Assembly (NCBI RefSeq): GCF_001375595.1 | Contig: NZ_CVJQ01000003.1 | Coordinates: 1-64,000 of the forward strand | DNA length: 64,000 nucleotides | Origin: Phenylobacterium immobile (ATCC 35973) | GTDB lineage: Bacteria > Pseudomonadota > Alphaproteobacteria > Caulobacterales > Caulobacteraceae | Reading direction: 5' to 3' | In this document: one piece after another, positions 1 to 8,916 of the stretch | Position numbering within the stretch: the stretch's first letter is position 1 | How the letters are laid out: every line of letters starts with the position of its first letter | The notes under the pieces: model-generated | Seen by the model: the letters and a program-made list of their open reading frames with translations, nothing else | Databases searched by the model: none | Told to the model about the DNA's origin: nothing | Translations under genes and position numbers: made by a program

Positions 1-128
1 CGTTCGGCGGTGACGATGACTTCGCCGACGGCGACGCTGCTAGCGTCCTGCGCTGCAGCCGAGGCGGCGATCGCCGTCGCAGACGCGACGACGCTGGCTC
101 CCAGCAGCAAGAGTGCGCGTAGATTCAT
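1..128 (-). CDS. TonB-dependent receptor, N-terminal fragment (runs off window)
   Basis: Only the first 42 codons are present. They begin with Met-Asn-Leu-Arg, a hydrophobic signal-peptide core and an Ala-rich cleavage region. Then comes the sequence Glu-Val-Ile-Val-Thr-Ala-Glu, which closely matches the start of the plug domain in many alphaproteobacterial TonB-dependent receptors. A purine-rich GGGGGAAC lies just upstream of the ATG at 128. Receptors of this family import bulky substrates across the outer membrane with TonB/ExbBD energy. The substrate cannot be read from the fragment. The gene is divergent from an MFS carrier and may share its upstream region. Confidence 0.8.
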   Translation of the reverse strand, partial: MNLRALLLLGASVVASATAIAASAAAQDASSVAVGEVIVTAE

Positions 129-551
129 GGCGGTTCCCCCACATCTTTTCTGTGACCGCGGATGCCCAAATGAGAATCCTGCACGGCACTTTTCATTGTG
201 TTCGACACGTACAGTCATCTCAGGCGCCAACTCTAACGGCCAGCTGCAGAGATTTAGTCTGTTGTGTAAAAACCTACCTCCGCCCCCACATTTTCCCACT
301 CCAGGCTATTAGTCAACGCAGTCATTTTTAGACCTCAAATGTTACAAACGACCGCGGGCCGCGACCGCTCGCCGATGTTTTCCTCCTCACGGTCAAATTT
401 ATCGGCGGAGCTCGAGCGAAAACCTGCCTTGACATAGAGCAGGCCGGATCACAGTGCAGTTGCAGGGACTAACGGTCGCTGACGCGCGGCAAGACTAAGA
501 AGCTTCGAAAAGAAGCGCGCTGATGCGCAGAGAGATCAAGGGAGGGGAAGA
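129..551. other. Intergenic region between divergent TonB receptor and MFS genes
   Basis: No convincing gene is seen in these 423 bases. The middle (about 280-350) is more AT-rich than its surroundings. A TTGACA element at 429-434 could be a -35 box for the rightward MFS gene, but no good -10 hexamer follows at normal spacing. Short ORFs here have no ribosome-binding site and no recognisable product. Confidence 0.6.
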
Positions 552-1916
552 ATGTCTTCAATGGACCGCGCGGCGGATTCTGCGCCCACGCCAGGCAACC
601 AGACAGCTGCCGAAGCGCCGCCTTCCCGACCCTACGCCATCTACGTTCTGGTGCTGTTAGCCCTCGCCAACATTTTCAATACGATGGACCGGATCGCCTT
701 CACGCTTCTGATGGAGCCGATAAAGCGCGACCTGAACGCCAGCGACACACAGATGAGCCTGCTTTCAGGCTTTGCGTTTGTACTGTTCTACACAGTCTTT
801 GGCATTCCCATCGCCCGCTGGGCGGATCGCTGGGTGCGCCGGACGATCCTCGCCATGGGTCTCGTCGGCTGGTCGGTCATGACAATGCTATGCGGCGTAG
901 CGGGCAATTTCTGGCAGATGGCGCTGGTGCGCGCCGGTGTGGGCATCGGCGAATCGGCTGGCATTCCCCCGTCGCTATCGTTGATCACCGACTACTTCCA
1001 AAAGCGCCAACGGGCGCAAGCCATCGCGATTTTCCAATCGACGGCCGTTCTGGCGATGGTGGTCGGCGCGCCTTTGCTGGGCCTGGCGGCGGCGGCCTAC
1101 GGCTGGCGCGGCGCATTCATCGCCGTCGGGGCGCCTGGGGTGTTGTTGGGTCTCGTCATCTTCCTGACGGTGAAGGAGCCCGTCCGGGGCCGCATGGATA
1201 GGCTGGAGACCCCCGCCGCCGACGCGACGACCCGTGCATCCGGGACGCCTGCGGCCGAAAGCTTCATGGGATCCGTGCGGATCATGTTCGCGACCCGGGG
1301 TTTTCAGGTGCTTTTCGCCGCGCAAGTGGTGCTGGGGCTCGCCGCGGGCATCACACAAACCTGGACGCCAGCGTTCATGATGCGCGTGCATGGCGTGAAC
1401 CTTTCGTGGGCCACCAACATCCTGGCGCCGACCTGGGGTGTCTCCGGCGTCCTTGGCGGTCTGGCCGGCGGCTTCCTGGCCGCCCACATGGTGCGTCGCA
1501 CAGGCAAGACCGAGTGGATGGTGATCGTGCCAGGCGTGACAATGCTCCTGGCGATCCCAGCTCAGCTGGCCTTTATCTTCGGGGGGCCGGTGTGGCTGTC
1601 ATTGCTGGGCGGCTGCACGGCCACTTTCTTCATGGCCTTCAAGAACGCGCCGATGGTCGCCGAGGCCCTCGACCGTGTCCCGGCCTCCAGCCGCAGCCTA
1701 GCTGGGGCCATGATGCTGATCGGCGCCAATGTGCTGGGCCAAGGCTTCGGGCCCTTGTTCACCGGGATGCTGAGCGATCTGCTCTTGCCAACCCTGGGCA
1801 AGGTCGAAGCCATCCGGTGGGCCTTCATGCTGTCGCCGATCCTGGGCGTGGCGGGCGGTCTTATGCTCCTTTTGAACCTCCGTGCGTTCCGTCGGAACGT
1901 CGAGGGTCAAGGCTAA
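552..1916 (+). CDS. MFS transporter, spinster-like family
   Basis: The product is a 454-residue inner-membrane carrier with about 12 hydrophobic segments. The first helix carries Met-Asp-Arg, followed by the Leu-x-Glu-Pro-Ile-Lys-Arg-Asp-Leu segment and the [10 protein letters not shown] loop. These mark spinster-type MFS proteins, which are often duplicated in sphingomonads and caulobacters. The ATG is preceded by GGGAGGGG. The gene lies between a divergent TonB receptor and a downstream D-amino-acid dehydrogenase, so an amino-acid or organic-acid substrate is possible but unproven. The protein at 43395-44696 is a close paralog. Confidence 0.88.
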   Translation: MSSMDRAADSAPTPGNQTAAEAPPSRPYAIYVLVLLALANIFNTMDRIAFTLLMEPIKRDLNASDTQMSLLSGFAFVLFYTVFGIPIARWADRWVRRTILAMGLVGWSVMTMLCGVAGNFWQMALVRAGVGIGESAGIPPSLSLITDYFQKRQRAQAIAIFQSTAVLAMVVGAPLLGLAAAAYGWRGAFIAVGAPGVLLGLVIFLTVKEPVRGRMDRLETPAADATTRASGTPAAESFMGSVRIMFATRGFQVLFAAQVVLGLAAGITQTWTPAFMMRVHGVNLSWATNILAPTWGVSGVLGGLAGGFLAAHMVRRTGKTEWMVIVPGVTMLLAIPAQLAFIFGGPVWLSLLGGCTATFFMAFKNAPMVAEALDRVPASSRSLAGAMMLIGANVLGQGFGPLFTGMLSDLLLPTLGKVEAIRWAFMLSPILGVAGGLMLLLNLRAFRRNVEGQG

Positions 1917-2028
1917 GGCCCAGGACGGACTAGCTCGGCTATTCGCGCCAGGAACAGCCCGGGCCACGACGGATTTGCGTGAAAGCGCCAACAGGGCGAC
2001 TGTCGCCGATCCCGGTGGATTTCGAAGA

Positions 2029-3282
2029 ATGAAGATCATCGTGCTCGGCGCCGGCGTCATCGGTGTCACCACGGCCTATTTCCTGGCGCGCGACGGGCAT
2101 GAGGTGACGGTCGTCGACCGCCAGCCCACAGTCGCCAACGAGACCAGTTTCGCCAACGCCGGTGAAATCTCGCCAGGCTACGCTTCGCCCTGGGCCGCGC
2201 CCGACGTGCCACGCAAGGCGCCCTCTTGGCTGCTGATGGAGCACGCCCCCCTGATCCTGCGGCCGAAGTTCGATCTGGCCATGGCGACGTGGCTGCTGGC
2301 CGTGGCGCGCAATTGCACGCCGGATCGCTACGCACTGAACAAGCGCCGGATGGTGCGGCTGGCCGAATACAGTCGAGACCGGCTCGACGCGCTCCGTGCT
2401 GAAACTGGCATCGCCTATGACGAGCGCATGCGCGGCACGCTGCAACTCTTTCGCAAGCGTTACCAACTGGATGGCGCGGCCAAGGACATCGCGGTCCTGC
2501 AAAGCGGCGGCGTGCCCTTCGAAGTCCTCGACGTGCAAGGTTGCATCGCGGCCGAGCCGGGCCTGGCCCACGCTCGCGAGCCCTTTGTGGGCGGCCTGCG
2601 ACTGCCCCACGACGAAACCGGAGACTGCCACATGTTCACCCAGGCGCTCGCCGGGATGGCGCAAGCCCTGGGCGTCGACTTCCGGCTGGGCGTCAAGATC
2701 GAGGCGCTCGCCGGTCAGGGCGGCCGGATCACGGGTGTCAGGACCGAGCACGGCGTGATCGTCGGCGACGCCTATGTCGTGGCCCTGGGCAGCTATTCTC
2801 CCGCGATGATCCGACCGTTGGGCCTGCGGCTTCCAGTCTATCCGGTGAAGGGCTTTTCAATCACGGCCCCGATTGTCGACGAACCCCGAGCACCGGTCTC
2901 GACCCTGCTGGATGAAAGCTACAAGGTCGCGATCACGCGCCTGGGCAATCGCATCCGCGTCGGCGGAATGGCGCAGATTTCCGGCTTTGACCTGTCGCTG
3001 GACCCGCGGCGGCGGCGAACGCTGACGCATTCCCTGCAGGGCCTGTTCCCCGACGCCGGCGATGTCGCCGGGGCATCCTTCTGGACGGGCCTGCGGCCAA
3101 TGACCCCTGACGGCACGCCCGTGGTGGGTCCCACGGCCTTCGACAACCTCTACCTGAACACCGGGCACGGGACGCTGGGCTGGACCATGGCCTGCGGATC
3201 CGCAGGCGTCATGGCTGACCTGATCGGCGGCCGGGCGCCTGATATCGAGGTCGCTGATCTGGCCCTGGCCCGCTACCACTGA
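2029..3282 (+). CDS. dadA: D-amino-acid dehydrogenase, small-subunit type (FAD oxidoreductase)
   Basis: The 417-residue protein starts with an FAD-binding Rossmann motif (Val-Leu-Gly-Ala-Gly-Val-Ile-Gly) followed by Asn-Glu-Thr-Ser-Phe-Ala-Asn-Ala-Gly and Ser-Pro-Gly-Tyr-Ala, hallmarks of DadA. The C-terminal [10 protein letters not shown] and [10 protein letters not shown] elements also match. DadA oxidatively deaminates D-amino acids to 2-oxo acids at the inner membrane and passes electrons to the respiratory chain. The ATG at 2029 gives the normal family length; an upstream in-frame extension overlaps the MFS gene and is not needed. The 112-base gap leaves open an operon with that gene. 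Other DAO-family substrates cannot be excluded. Confidence 0.85.
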   Translation: MKIIVLGAGVIGVTTAYFLARDGHEVTVVDRQPTVANETSFANAGEISPGYASPWAAPDVPRKAPSWLLMEHAPLILRPKFDLAMATWLLAVARNCTPDRYALNKRRMVRLAEYSRDRLDALRAETGIAYDERMRGTLQLFRKRYQLDGAAKDIAVLQSGGVPFEVLDVQGCIAAEPGLAHAREPFVGGLRLPHDETGDCHMFTQALAGMAQALGVDFRLGVKIEALAGQGGRITGVRTEHGVIVGDAYVVALGSYSPAMIRPLGLRLPVYPVKGFSITAPIVDEPRAPVSTLLDESYKVAITRLGNRIRVGGMAQISGFDLSLDPRRRRTLTHSLQGLFPDAGDVAGASFWTGLRPMTPDGTPVVGPTAFDNLYLNTGHGTLGWTMACGSAGVMADLIGGRAPDIEVADLALARYH

Positions 3283-3444
3283 CTCAAGACGAGGCGCGAC
3301 GAACAACGAACCCGCGGTCGGCGGACCAGACGCCCGCGCGCGCGACCGGCGAGGCCATGTTGGCCACGCCGGACTACGAGGCGAAGATCACTGTCATAGC
3401 GGCCTTTTTAGGCCCTGATCCGCCCGCCAGCGCGCAGCCGCGCT

Positions 3445-4278
3445 TCAGGCTTCGAGGATGAAATCCCGAACCTGCCGGTTGAAGTCGGCGTTCCGTTCAA
3501 TCATCGACCAGTGACCGCATTTGCCGAAGACCGTAAGGTCGGCGTTCGGCAAGATGCGCTCCAGCGCGTAGGAATTCGCAAGCGGGATGACCTGATCCTC
3601 GCGGCCGTGCACGATCAGGGTGCGATGCTGAAGCTGCCGGAGTTCAGCCTCCGGAATCGTCATGGCGTCGACCCACCGCTGGCGCGGCGCCGGGAACATG
3701 GCGGAGAACGCTTCCTGGAAGCCGGGCTGGATGCTCCCCTGGTAGCGCGATCGCGCCAGCTCATCGTCAACCGCCCCGGACTCATAGGTGAAATAACCGA
3801 GGATCTTCTTCATATTCTCAACGGAGGGCTCATAGCCCCAGACAGCGTCGAGACCTTCGGTGATCTCGAACGGCACGCCGACGCTACCCATCAGGACCAG
3901 CTTGCCGACGCGGTCAGGGTGCTTGGTCGCAACGCGCAGGGCGATGGCGCCGCCAAAGCTGTTACCCACCAGATGGGCCTTTTCGACGCCCAGGGCGTCC
4001 AAGACTCCCACAGCCTGATCCGCCCAGGTGTCGAGCTGGTAGTCGACGTCTTGCGGACGATCGGAATAGCCGAAACCGACCATGTCGGGGGCGATCACCC
4101 GGAAATTCTCGGCGAGCGCCGGCAGGACCAGTCGCCAGTTGCCATAGGCGCTGACGCCGGGTCCCGACCCGTGGATCAGCATGACGGTCTCGGCCCCCGA
4201 GCCGGCTTCAAGGTAGTTGGTGCGGATGCCGTTGGCCTGGACGCTGCGTCCGATTTCGGGCCTGTCGCTGCTGGTCAT
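3445..4278 (-). CDS. Alpha/beta hydrolase, 2-hydroxymuconate-semialdehyde hydrolase type
   Basis: The 277-residue protein resembles DmpD/XylF/TodF meta-cleavage-product hydrolases, which cut the C-C bond of ring-opened catechols. Visible elements are the oxyanion-hole His-Gly-Ser-Gly-Pro-Gly, the nucleophile elbow Gly-Asn-Ser-Phe-Gly-Gly (Ser about 107), the acid in Gly-Arg-Glu-Asp-Gln-Val-Ile-Pro (Asp about 228) and the final His about 256 in Gly-His-Trp-Ser. The ATG at 4278 follows GGAGACAGAC and is preferred over the in-frame TTG at 4290. It is transcribed with the tautomerase gene 40 bases upstream, so the pair looks like part of a meta-cleavage pathway. No ring-cleaving dioxygenase is adjacent. 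Confidence 0.85.
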   Translation of the reverse strand: MTSSDRPEIGRSVQANGIRTNYLEAGSGAETVMLIHGSGPGVSAYGNWRLVLPALAENFRVIAPDMVGFGYSDRPQDVDYQLDTWADQAVGVLDALGVEKAHLVGNSFGGAIALRVATKHPDRVGKLVLMGSVGVPFEITEGLDAVWGYEPSVENMKKILGYFTYESGAVDDELARSRYQGSIQPGFQEAFSAMFPAPRQRWVDAMTIPEAELRQLQHRTLIVHGREDQVIPLANSYALERILPNADLTVFGKCGHWSMIERNADFNRQVRDFILEA

Positions 4279-4318
4279 GTCTGTCTCCAATGCGGTCGCC
4301 CTGCGGGCAAATTCGTGA

Positions 4319-4507
4319 TCAGGCGGGTTCGCCGTACAGCTTGCCTTCGCCGGCCCAGTCGCTGGCCTTCACGTCGTCAAAGATGACGTAGATGTACTTA
4401 GGGTCCGTGGCGGTGTTGCGCACGATGCTTTCCGTGACCTCGGCGGCCACCTGAGCCTTCTGCTTGTGGTCCTTACCTTCAAACCAGCTGATGCGAACGA
4501 CGGGCAT
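4319..4507 (-). CDS. Small tautomerase, 4-oxalocrotonate tautomerase family
   Basis: The product has 62 residues, the normal size of this family. It begins Met-Pro-Val-Val-Arg, so removal of Met would expose the catalytic N-terminal proline. That fixes the start at 4507 (AAGGA seven bases upstream) rather than a longer upstream reading. 4-OT enzymes convert 2-hydroxymuconate to 2-oxo-3-hexenedioate. The two arginines that bind substrate in classical 4-OT (positions 11 and 39) appear to be Lys and a non-Arg residue here, so the substrate may differ. It lies upstream of the hydrolase gene and divergent from the LysR gene. Confidence 0.8.
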   Translation of the reverse strand: MPVVRISWFEGKDHKQKAQVAAEVTESIVRNTATDPKYIYVIFDDVKASDWAGEGKLYGEPA

Positions 4508-4624
4508 GGGTCTGTCCTTTACGGCGATAAGCGCGGAACGCTTGCAAGCCCGAGGGACTTGTCGCCGCGCCATCCCTATCTAATGTAGCCTCATTGCGGG
4601 ACAATCCTGAACATCGGAAACACT

Positions 4625-4638
4625 CTGTAGATCTACAG
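4625..4638. promoter_or_regulatory. Perfect palindrome, probable LysR operator
   Basis: CTGTAGATCTACAG is a perfect 14-base palindrome with a T-N-A core typical of LysR-type sites. It ends 8 bases before the LysR start codon and about 118 bases upstream of the divergent tautomerase. That position suits autoregulation plus control of the divergent tautomerase-hydrolase pair. Binding is inference. Confidence 0.6.
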
Positions 4639-4646
4639 GATACATT

Positions 4647-5564
4647 ATGAATCCGAGACAGGACGTCGCCAGCCTGCCCAACATCGCGACCTTCGTGGCC
4701 GCGGCCAAAGCGGGCAACTTCACCCGGGCGGCAGCAATGCTGGGCGTGACCAAGTCCGCCGTGGGCAAGTCGATCGCCCGGCTCGAGCAACACCTGGGCG
4801 TGACACTGTTCCAACGAACGACGCGGATCACCCGCCTGACGGCTGACGGCGAGGCCTATTTCGCGGCGTGCGAGGCGGCGCTCGCTGAGATCCACGCCGC
4901 CGGTGACGCATTAAGATCGGCCCATGAGGTCATCAGCGGGCGGTTGCGGGTGAACATGCCGGTCGCCTTCGGCCGGCGGGTCCTCTTGCCGCTCCTGCTC
5001 GACATGGCCCGGCCGCACCCGGCGCTGAGCCTGTCGCTGACATTCACCGATGCAATCACTGATCCGCTTGAAGAGGACGTCGATATCCTGATCCGCTTCG
5101 GCGGTCTGGCCGATACGAGCCACCTGATCGCGCGGCGACTGGTCCGCCAACCGCGCGTCATCTGCGCGGCGCCGAGCTATCTGCAGGCGCGCGGCGCGCC
5201 GACTTCACTGGACGACCTGCAGCAGCACATGGCTGTCGTCGGCTCTCACCGCGGCCCGCCGTTGCACTGGGTCGTCATGGATCGCGGCGTGGAACGCCGG
5301 ATTCTGCCACCCGCCACGCACCAGATGAGCGACGGGGAAGCGATGGTGGAGGCTGGGCTTGCGGGACTTGGCATATTCCAGGCGCCCGCCTCGCTCGTTC
5401 GGGGTCCGATCGCGCGGGGCGCGCTCATCCCCCTTCTGGAGGCCTATGCCGCCGGACCAGTGGATGTCCATGCACTTTGGCCTCGAGCCGCCCAGCTCAG
5501 CCCGAAGGTTCGCTACGTGATTGACCAACTCGTCGCCTGCGCGGCGCGCGGGCTCCTGGACTGA
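4647..5564 (+). CDS. LysR-family transcriptional regulator
   Basis: The 305-residue protein has an N-terminal winged helix-turn-helix (about residues 8-66, including Phe-Thr-Arg-Ala-Ala-Ala-Met-Leu-Gly-Val-Thr-Lys-Ser-Ala-Val) followed by a two-lobed co-inducer domain. The subgroup resembles AaeR/DmlR-like regulators of organic and aromatic acid genes. AGGA lies seven bases before the ATG. It is divergent from the tautomerase and hydrolase genes and has a perfect palindrome just upstream of its start, so it probably controls them. The inducer is unknown. Confidence 0.9.
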   Translation: MNPRQDVASLPNIATFVAAAKAGNFTRAAAMLGVTKSAVGKSIARLEQHLGVTLFQRTTRITRLTADGEAYFAACEAALAEIHAAGDALRSAHEVISGRLRVNMPVAFGRRVLLPLLLDMARPHPALSLSLTFTDAITDPLEEDVDILIRFGGLADTSHLIARRLVRQPRVICAAPSYLQARGAPTSLDDLQQHMAVVGSHRGPPLHWVVMDRGVERRILPPATHQMSDGEAMVEAGLAGLGIFQAPASLVRGPIARGALIPLLEAYAAGPVDVHALWPRAAQLSPKVRYVIDQLVACAARGLLD

Positions 5565-5599
5565 CGCGCCATAGGCGCCTCAGCAGCCCCTCGGCGTTG

Positions 5600-6529
5600 C
5601 TAGAGATTCAGCAGGAAGCTCCGCAGCACTTCGACGTATTCGTCGGGCGCCTCCCACATCGGCCAATGCCCAACGGCTTTGAACTCGTAGAATTTCGCGC
5701 CGATGATATCGGCGCAGTACTCGCCGTAATCGGGGCCTCTTTCGGGATTGAATTCCCCATAAAGAACCAGACTGTTCTTCACCCGCCACTGCTCGCGGAC
5801 CTCACGCTCTGACCACGGGGCTGGCGCGACCGTTCTGGGATCGACTCCAGACAGTCCGAAAGTTCGCATCAGAGCGGGTTTGACCTCGGGATCGGACCAG
5901 ACACGCTGCCGCAAGCGGATCGCCTCGTCGTCGATTGAGTCATTGTCGTGGACGAGCCACCAAAGGCGATTGCGAATGTTCTCGTAGGTCGGATCCAGAA
6001 CAGCCTTTTGGGAAAGCTCAAGAAGGTTACCCTTGAACGGCTGCGTCTTAAATTCTTTACGATCCGTGGCCACCCGCCCGAACCCGTTCAGGATCAGACT
6101 GTCGACGGTCTCGGGAAAGCGCATGCCGATCTCGACGCCCATGGCGGCGCCCATGGACTCGCCTTCGAAATGCGCCTTCTCGTATCCCAAGGCGTGCAGC
6201 AGATCGACGTAACCCTCAGCCATGAGCGCGACACGCTGGCTGGGATCCCACGGCTCCTTCGAGCTCTTTCCATGGTATATGGCGTCCGCGGCGATGACCC
6301 GGAAGTCACGCGCAAGCGAGGGGAGCACCCTGGCGTAGGGTTCGGCGTAGCCGCCAACCCCATGATACATGAACAGCGGCGGGCCATCGCCCTTCTCGAT
6401 AATACGGTGTGTCCAGCGCTCGCCTTGCACGAAACGCGTTTGGCAGCCGAAAAGCTCGGTGGCGACCGAGTTCCACGCGCCGCGCGGGCGTTCATGAACC
6501 GGATTCGTTAGCTTCAGGCGCTCGGCCAC
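5600..6529 (-). CDS. Alpha/beta hydrolase
   Basis: This 309-residue protein starts at a GTG preceded by GGGAG. It carries an oxyanion-hole His-Gly-Val-Gly-Gly, a nucleophile elbow Gly-Glu-Ser-Met-Gly-Ala and a terminal Gly-His-Trp-Pro-Met-Trp-Glu histidine. The usual acid position reads Leu-Tyr-Gly-Glu-Phe-Asn-Pro, so Glu may replace Asp. It resembles ring-cleavage-product hydrolases but has about 30 extra N-terminal residues compared with the first hydrolase. It is convergent with the LysR gene and shares a strand with the D-2-hydroxyacid dehydrogenase 92 bases upstream, possibly in one transcript. The substrate is unknown. Confidence 0.82.
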   Translation of the reverse strand: MAERLKLTNPVHERPRGAWNSVATELFGCQTRFVQGERWTHRIIEKGDGPPLFMYHGVGGYAEPYARVLPSLARDFRVIAADAIYHGKSSKEPWDPSQRVALMAEGYVDLLHALGYEKAHFEGESMGAAMGVEIGMRFPETVDSLILNGFGRVATDRKEFKTQPFKGNLLELSQKAVLDPTYENIRNRLWWLVHDNDSIDDEAIRLRQRVWSDPEVKPALMRTFGLSGVDPRTVAPAPWSEREVREQWRVKNSLVLYGEFNPERGPDYGEYCADIIGAKFYEFKAVGHWPMWEAPDEYVEVLRSFLLNL

Positions 6530-6621
6530 GGCTTGGCTCCCATCGGGAAAATCGGATTTCTTGAGCTAGGCCACTGAGATGGGGCGACCCTGCCTGGCGG
6601 AGGATCCCGGAGGGGCCTGCG

Positions 6622-7569
6622 CTAAAACAACGGTGAGACCAGCGGTTCCCCGGCGAAGAAGCAGCGCAGGTTCTCCAAGAACCGGTCGGACATCAGCTTG
6701 CCGCCTTCGGGCGTCGACCCTGCCGAGTGCGGCATAAGCTCCGCGTTCGGCACATCCGCCCATCTGGCCGGATCGGTAGGTTCAACCTCAAAGACATCCA
6801 AGCCAGCGCCCCAAAGCCGCCCTTCCTTGAGCGCCGCGATCAGCGCGTCCTCATCCACCAGGCTGCCGCGCGAGATGTTGACCACCACCCCTTGCGGACC
6901 CAGCGCATCCAGCACCTCGCGGTTGATCATTTTCTCCGTCTCCGGCGTCGCCGGGGCGACAACCACCAGGGCGTCGCAGATGCGCGCCAGTTCGACGACG
7001 CTTTCCGCCCGCGGATAGGCGATGTCAGGCTTCGGGTTCGGCCCGTACCAGTGGATCTCGGTCTCGAAGGCGGCGATACGTTGCGCGGTCATGCGGCCGA
7101 TCCGGCCCATCCCGACGATGCCGACCTTCTTCCCCCGGAGCGAGCGACCCGCAAGCCCGGGCACCGCTTGCCAGCTTCCATCGCGCACGACACGTCCGCC
7201 TTGCGTGGCGCGGCGATAGCAGTTGAGCAGCAGCATCGCGGCCTGATCGGCGACATCGCCGCCGTTCGCGGCGGCGCCGTTGGTCACGGCGACCCCATTC
7301 TCGCGACACCAATCGACATCGACGCCTTCGAAACCCGTGCTGAAGCAGGCCACGAGGCCCAGGTTCGGCAGACGAGACAGCACCGGCGCGCGCGCCGGAA
7401 AATGTCCGATAGTGACGACCGCGCCCACGCGCTGGCCCTCCGTCGCGAAGAACGCGTCTTCGCTTGGCGCTTCCCAGAGCTTGACCAACTCATAGCTGTC
7501 GTTGAAGAGCGGCGAGAACCGTTCGAGGAACGGGTCCACCATCATGACGACGGGCTTGTTGGACGACAT
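6622..7569 (-). CDS. D-2-hydroxyacid dehydrogenase (glyoxylate/hydroxypyruvate reductase type)
   Basis: The 315-residue NAD(P)-dependent dehydrogenase has the coenzyme motif Gly-Met-Gly-Arg-Ile-Gly in the middle. The catalytic triad contexts are Asn-Ile-Ser-Arg-Gly-Ser (Arg), Val-Phe-Glu-Val-Glu-Pro (Glu) and Met-Pro-His-Ser-Ala-Gly (His). Family members reduce 2-oxo acids such as glyoxylate, hydroxypyruvate or 2-ketogluconate. The ATG at 7569 follows AGAAGG; an ATG ten codons upstream lacks such a site. It may be co-transcribed with the hydrolase downstream, and it is divergent from the Old Yellow Enzyme gene. Confidence 0.87.
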   Translation of the reverse strand: MSSNKPVVMMVDPFLERFSPLFNDSYELVKLWEAPSEDAFFATEGQRVGAVVTIGHFPARAPVLSRLPNLGLVACFSTGFEGVDVDWCRENGVAVTNGAAANGGDVADQAAMLLLNCYRRATQGGRVVRDGSWQAVPGLAGRSLRGKKVGIVGMGRIGRMTAQRIAAFETEIHWYGPNPKPDIAYPRAESVVELARICDALVVVAPATPETEKMINREVLDALGPQGVVVNISRGSLVDEDALIAALKEGRLWGAGLDVFEVEPTDPARWADVPNAELMPHSAGSTPEGGKLMSDRFLENLRCFFAGEPLVSPLF

Positions 7570-7791
7570 CGGTAAGCCTTCTTGTAAGCGCGAGGGCAAG
7601 GATTAAGGCGGCCGCCATACACTGTAAACCCGCATTGCAAGCATCTTTCGGTTGAGCCTGGTTTCATCGCCGCCGCCGCGAAGGCGGCCGACGCCGGGCT
7701 CCGCCCCACCGCCCTACTGGACAGCGGCACGCCTCATGCCGCAAACGCGGGTGAGCTCAACCGTGGCTCGCCGCGCTCAGGACTTTAGACA

Positions 7792-8853
7792 ATGCCGACG
7801 CTTCTCGATCCGCTGGAACTGGGCGGCCTGACGCTCAAGAATCGCCTCGTCATGGCCCCGCTGACCCGTATCCGCTGCGGCTCCGAGCGAAGCCCTGGCC
7901 CGATGGTCGTGGAATACTATCGACAACGCGCATCGGCGGGCCTGATCCTCACGGAGGCGACCTCCATCGTTCCGCAAGGCGTCGGCTATCCGAACACGCC
8001 AGGGATCTGGTCGGCGCAGCAGGTCGAGGGATGGAAGCGCGTCACAGAGGCCGTGCACGCCGCGGGCGGCGTGATCTTCCTGCAGCTCTGGCACGTCGGT
8101 CGCATCTCTGACCCAAGCTTCCTGGACGGCGACACGCCCGTTTCGGCGAGCGCGATCGCCCCGCGCGGCGAGGTCAGCCTGCTGCGCCCCAAGAGGCCCT
8201 ACGTCACCCCCCATCCGCTCGCGGTCGCTGAGATCGCCGACCTGGTCGAAGCTTACCGCAAAGGGGCGGAAAACGCCCAGCGCGCAGGCTTCGACGGCGT
8301 CGAATTGCATGGCGCTAATGGCTATCTTCTGGACCAATTCCTGCAGGACGGCACGAACCGGCGCACCGACGATTACGGCGGCTCGGTCGAGAACCGCGCG
8401 CGTTTCATGCTCGAGGCCGTCGACGCGGCGATCTCCGTGTTCGGCGCGGGTCGCGTAGGCCTGCACATCTCGCCCCGCGGCGAAGCTCATGACATGAGCG
8501 ACAGCAATCCTGCGCAGACCTTCGGGTACGTCGCCGAGGCCGCCCAGGCACGCAACCTCGGCTTTCTATTCGTTCGTGAGCGCGCGGGACCAGGCGCGAT
8601 CGGTGATCAACTTCGCGCGCTCTACAAGGGAGTCTACATCGCCAACGACGGTTTCGATCTGGCGGCCGGCGAGGCGGCTGTCGCGTCCGGCGCGGCCGAC
8701 GCCGTTTCCTTCGGCAAGCTCTTCATCGCCAACCCAGACCTGCCGGCGCGGTACGCGACGGGCGCCCACCTCAATCCGCCGCGGCCGGAGACCTTCTACG
8801 GCGATGGGCCGGAGGGATATATCGACTATCCAGCGCTCAGCGCGGCGGACTGA
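7792..8853 (+). CDS. Alkene reductase, Old Yellow Enzyme family
   Basis: The 353-residue FMN-dependent TIM-barrel reductase resembles NemA and XenA/B. The substrate-binding pair and proton donor lie in His-Gly-Ala-Asn-Gly-Tyr (His173, Asn176, Tyr178), followed by Thr-Asp-Asp-Tyr-Gly-Gly-Ser-Val-Glu-Asn-Arg. OYE enzymes reduce activated C=C bonds, nitro groups or nitrate esters using NAD(P)H. It is divergent from the dehydrogenase gene and 63 bases upstream of the dihydroorotase-like gene, so the two may form one transcript. Its substrate in this context is unknown. Confidence 0.9.
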   Translation: MPTLLDPLELGGLTLKNRLVMAPLTRIRCGSERSPGPMVVEYYRQRASAGLILTEATSIVPQGVGYPNTPGIWSAQQVEGWKRVTEAVHAAGGVIFLQLWHVGRISDPSFLDGDTPVSASAIAPRGEVSLLRPKRPYVTPHPLAVAEIADLVEAYRKGAENAQRAGFDGVELHGANGYLLDQFLQDGTNRRTDDYGGSVENRARFMLEAVDAAISVFGAGRVGLHISPRGEAHDMSDSNPAQTFGYVAEAAQARNLGFLFVRERAGPGAIGDQLRALYKGVYIANDGFDLAAGEAAVASGAADAVSFGKLFIANPDLPARYATGAHLNPPRPETFYGDGPEGYIDYPALSAAD

Positions 8854-8916
8854 TCGCCCGATCCGTTCCAAGCGCATCTGTTGGACACCCACCCTCGCGC
8901 AACCTAGAGACGAAGC

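Noticed and set aside
113..331. Short rightward open frames upstream of the first MFS gene
   Set aside because: No ribosome-binding site and no recognisable product; they overlap the divergent TonB receptor start and promoter region.
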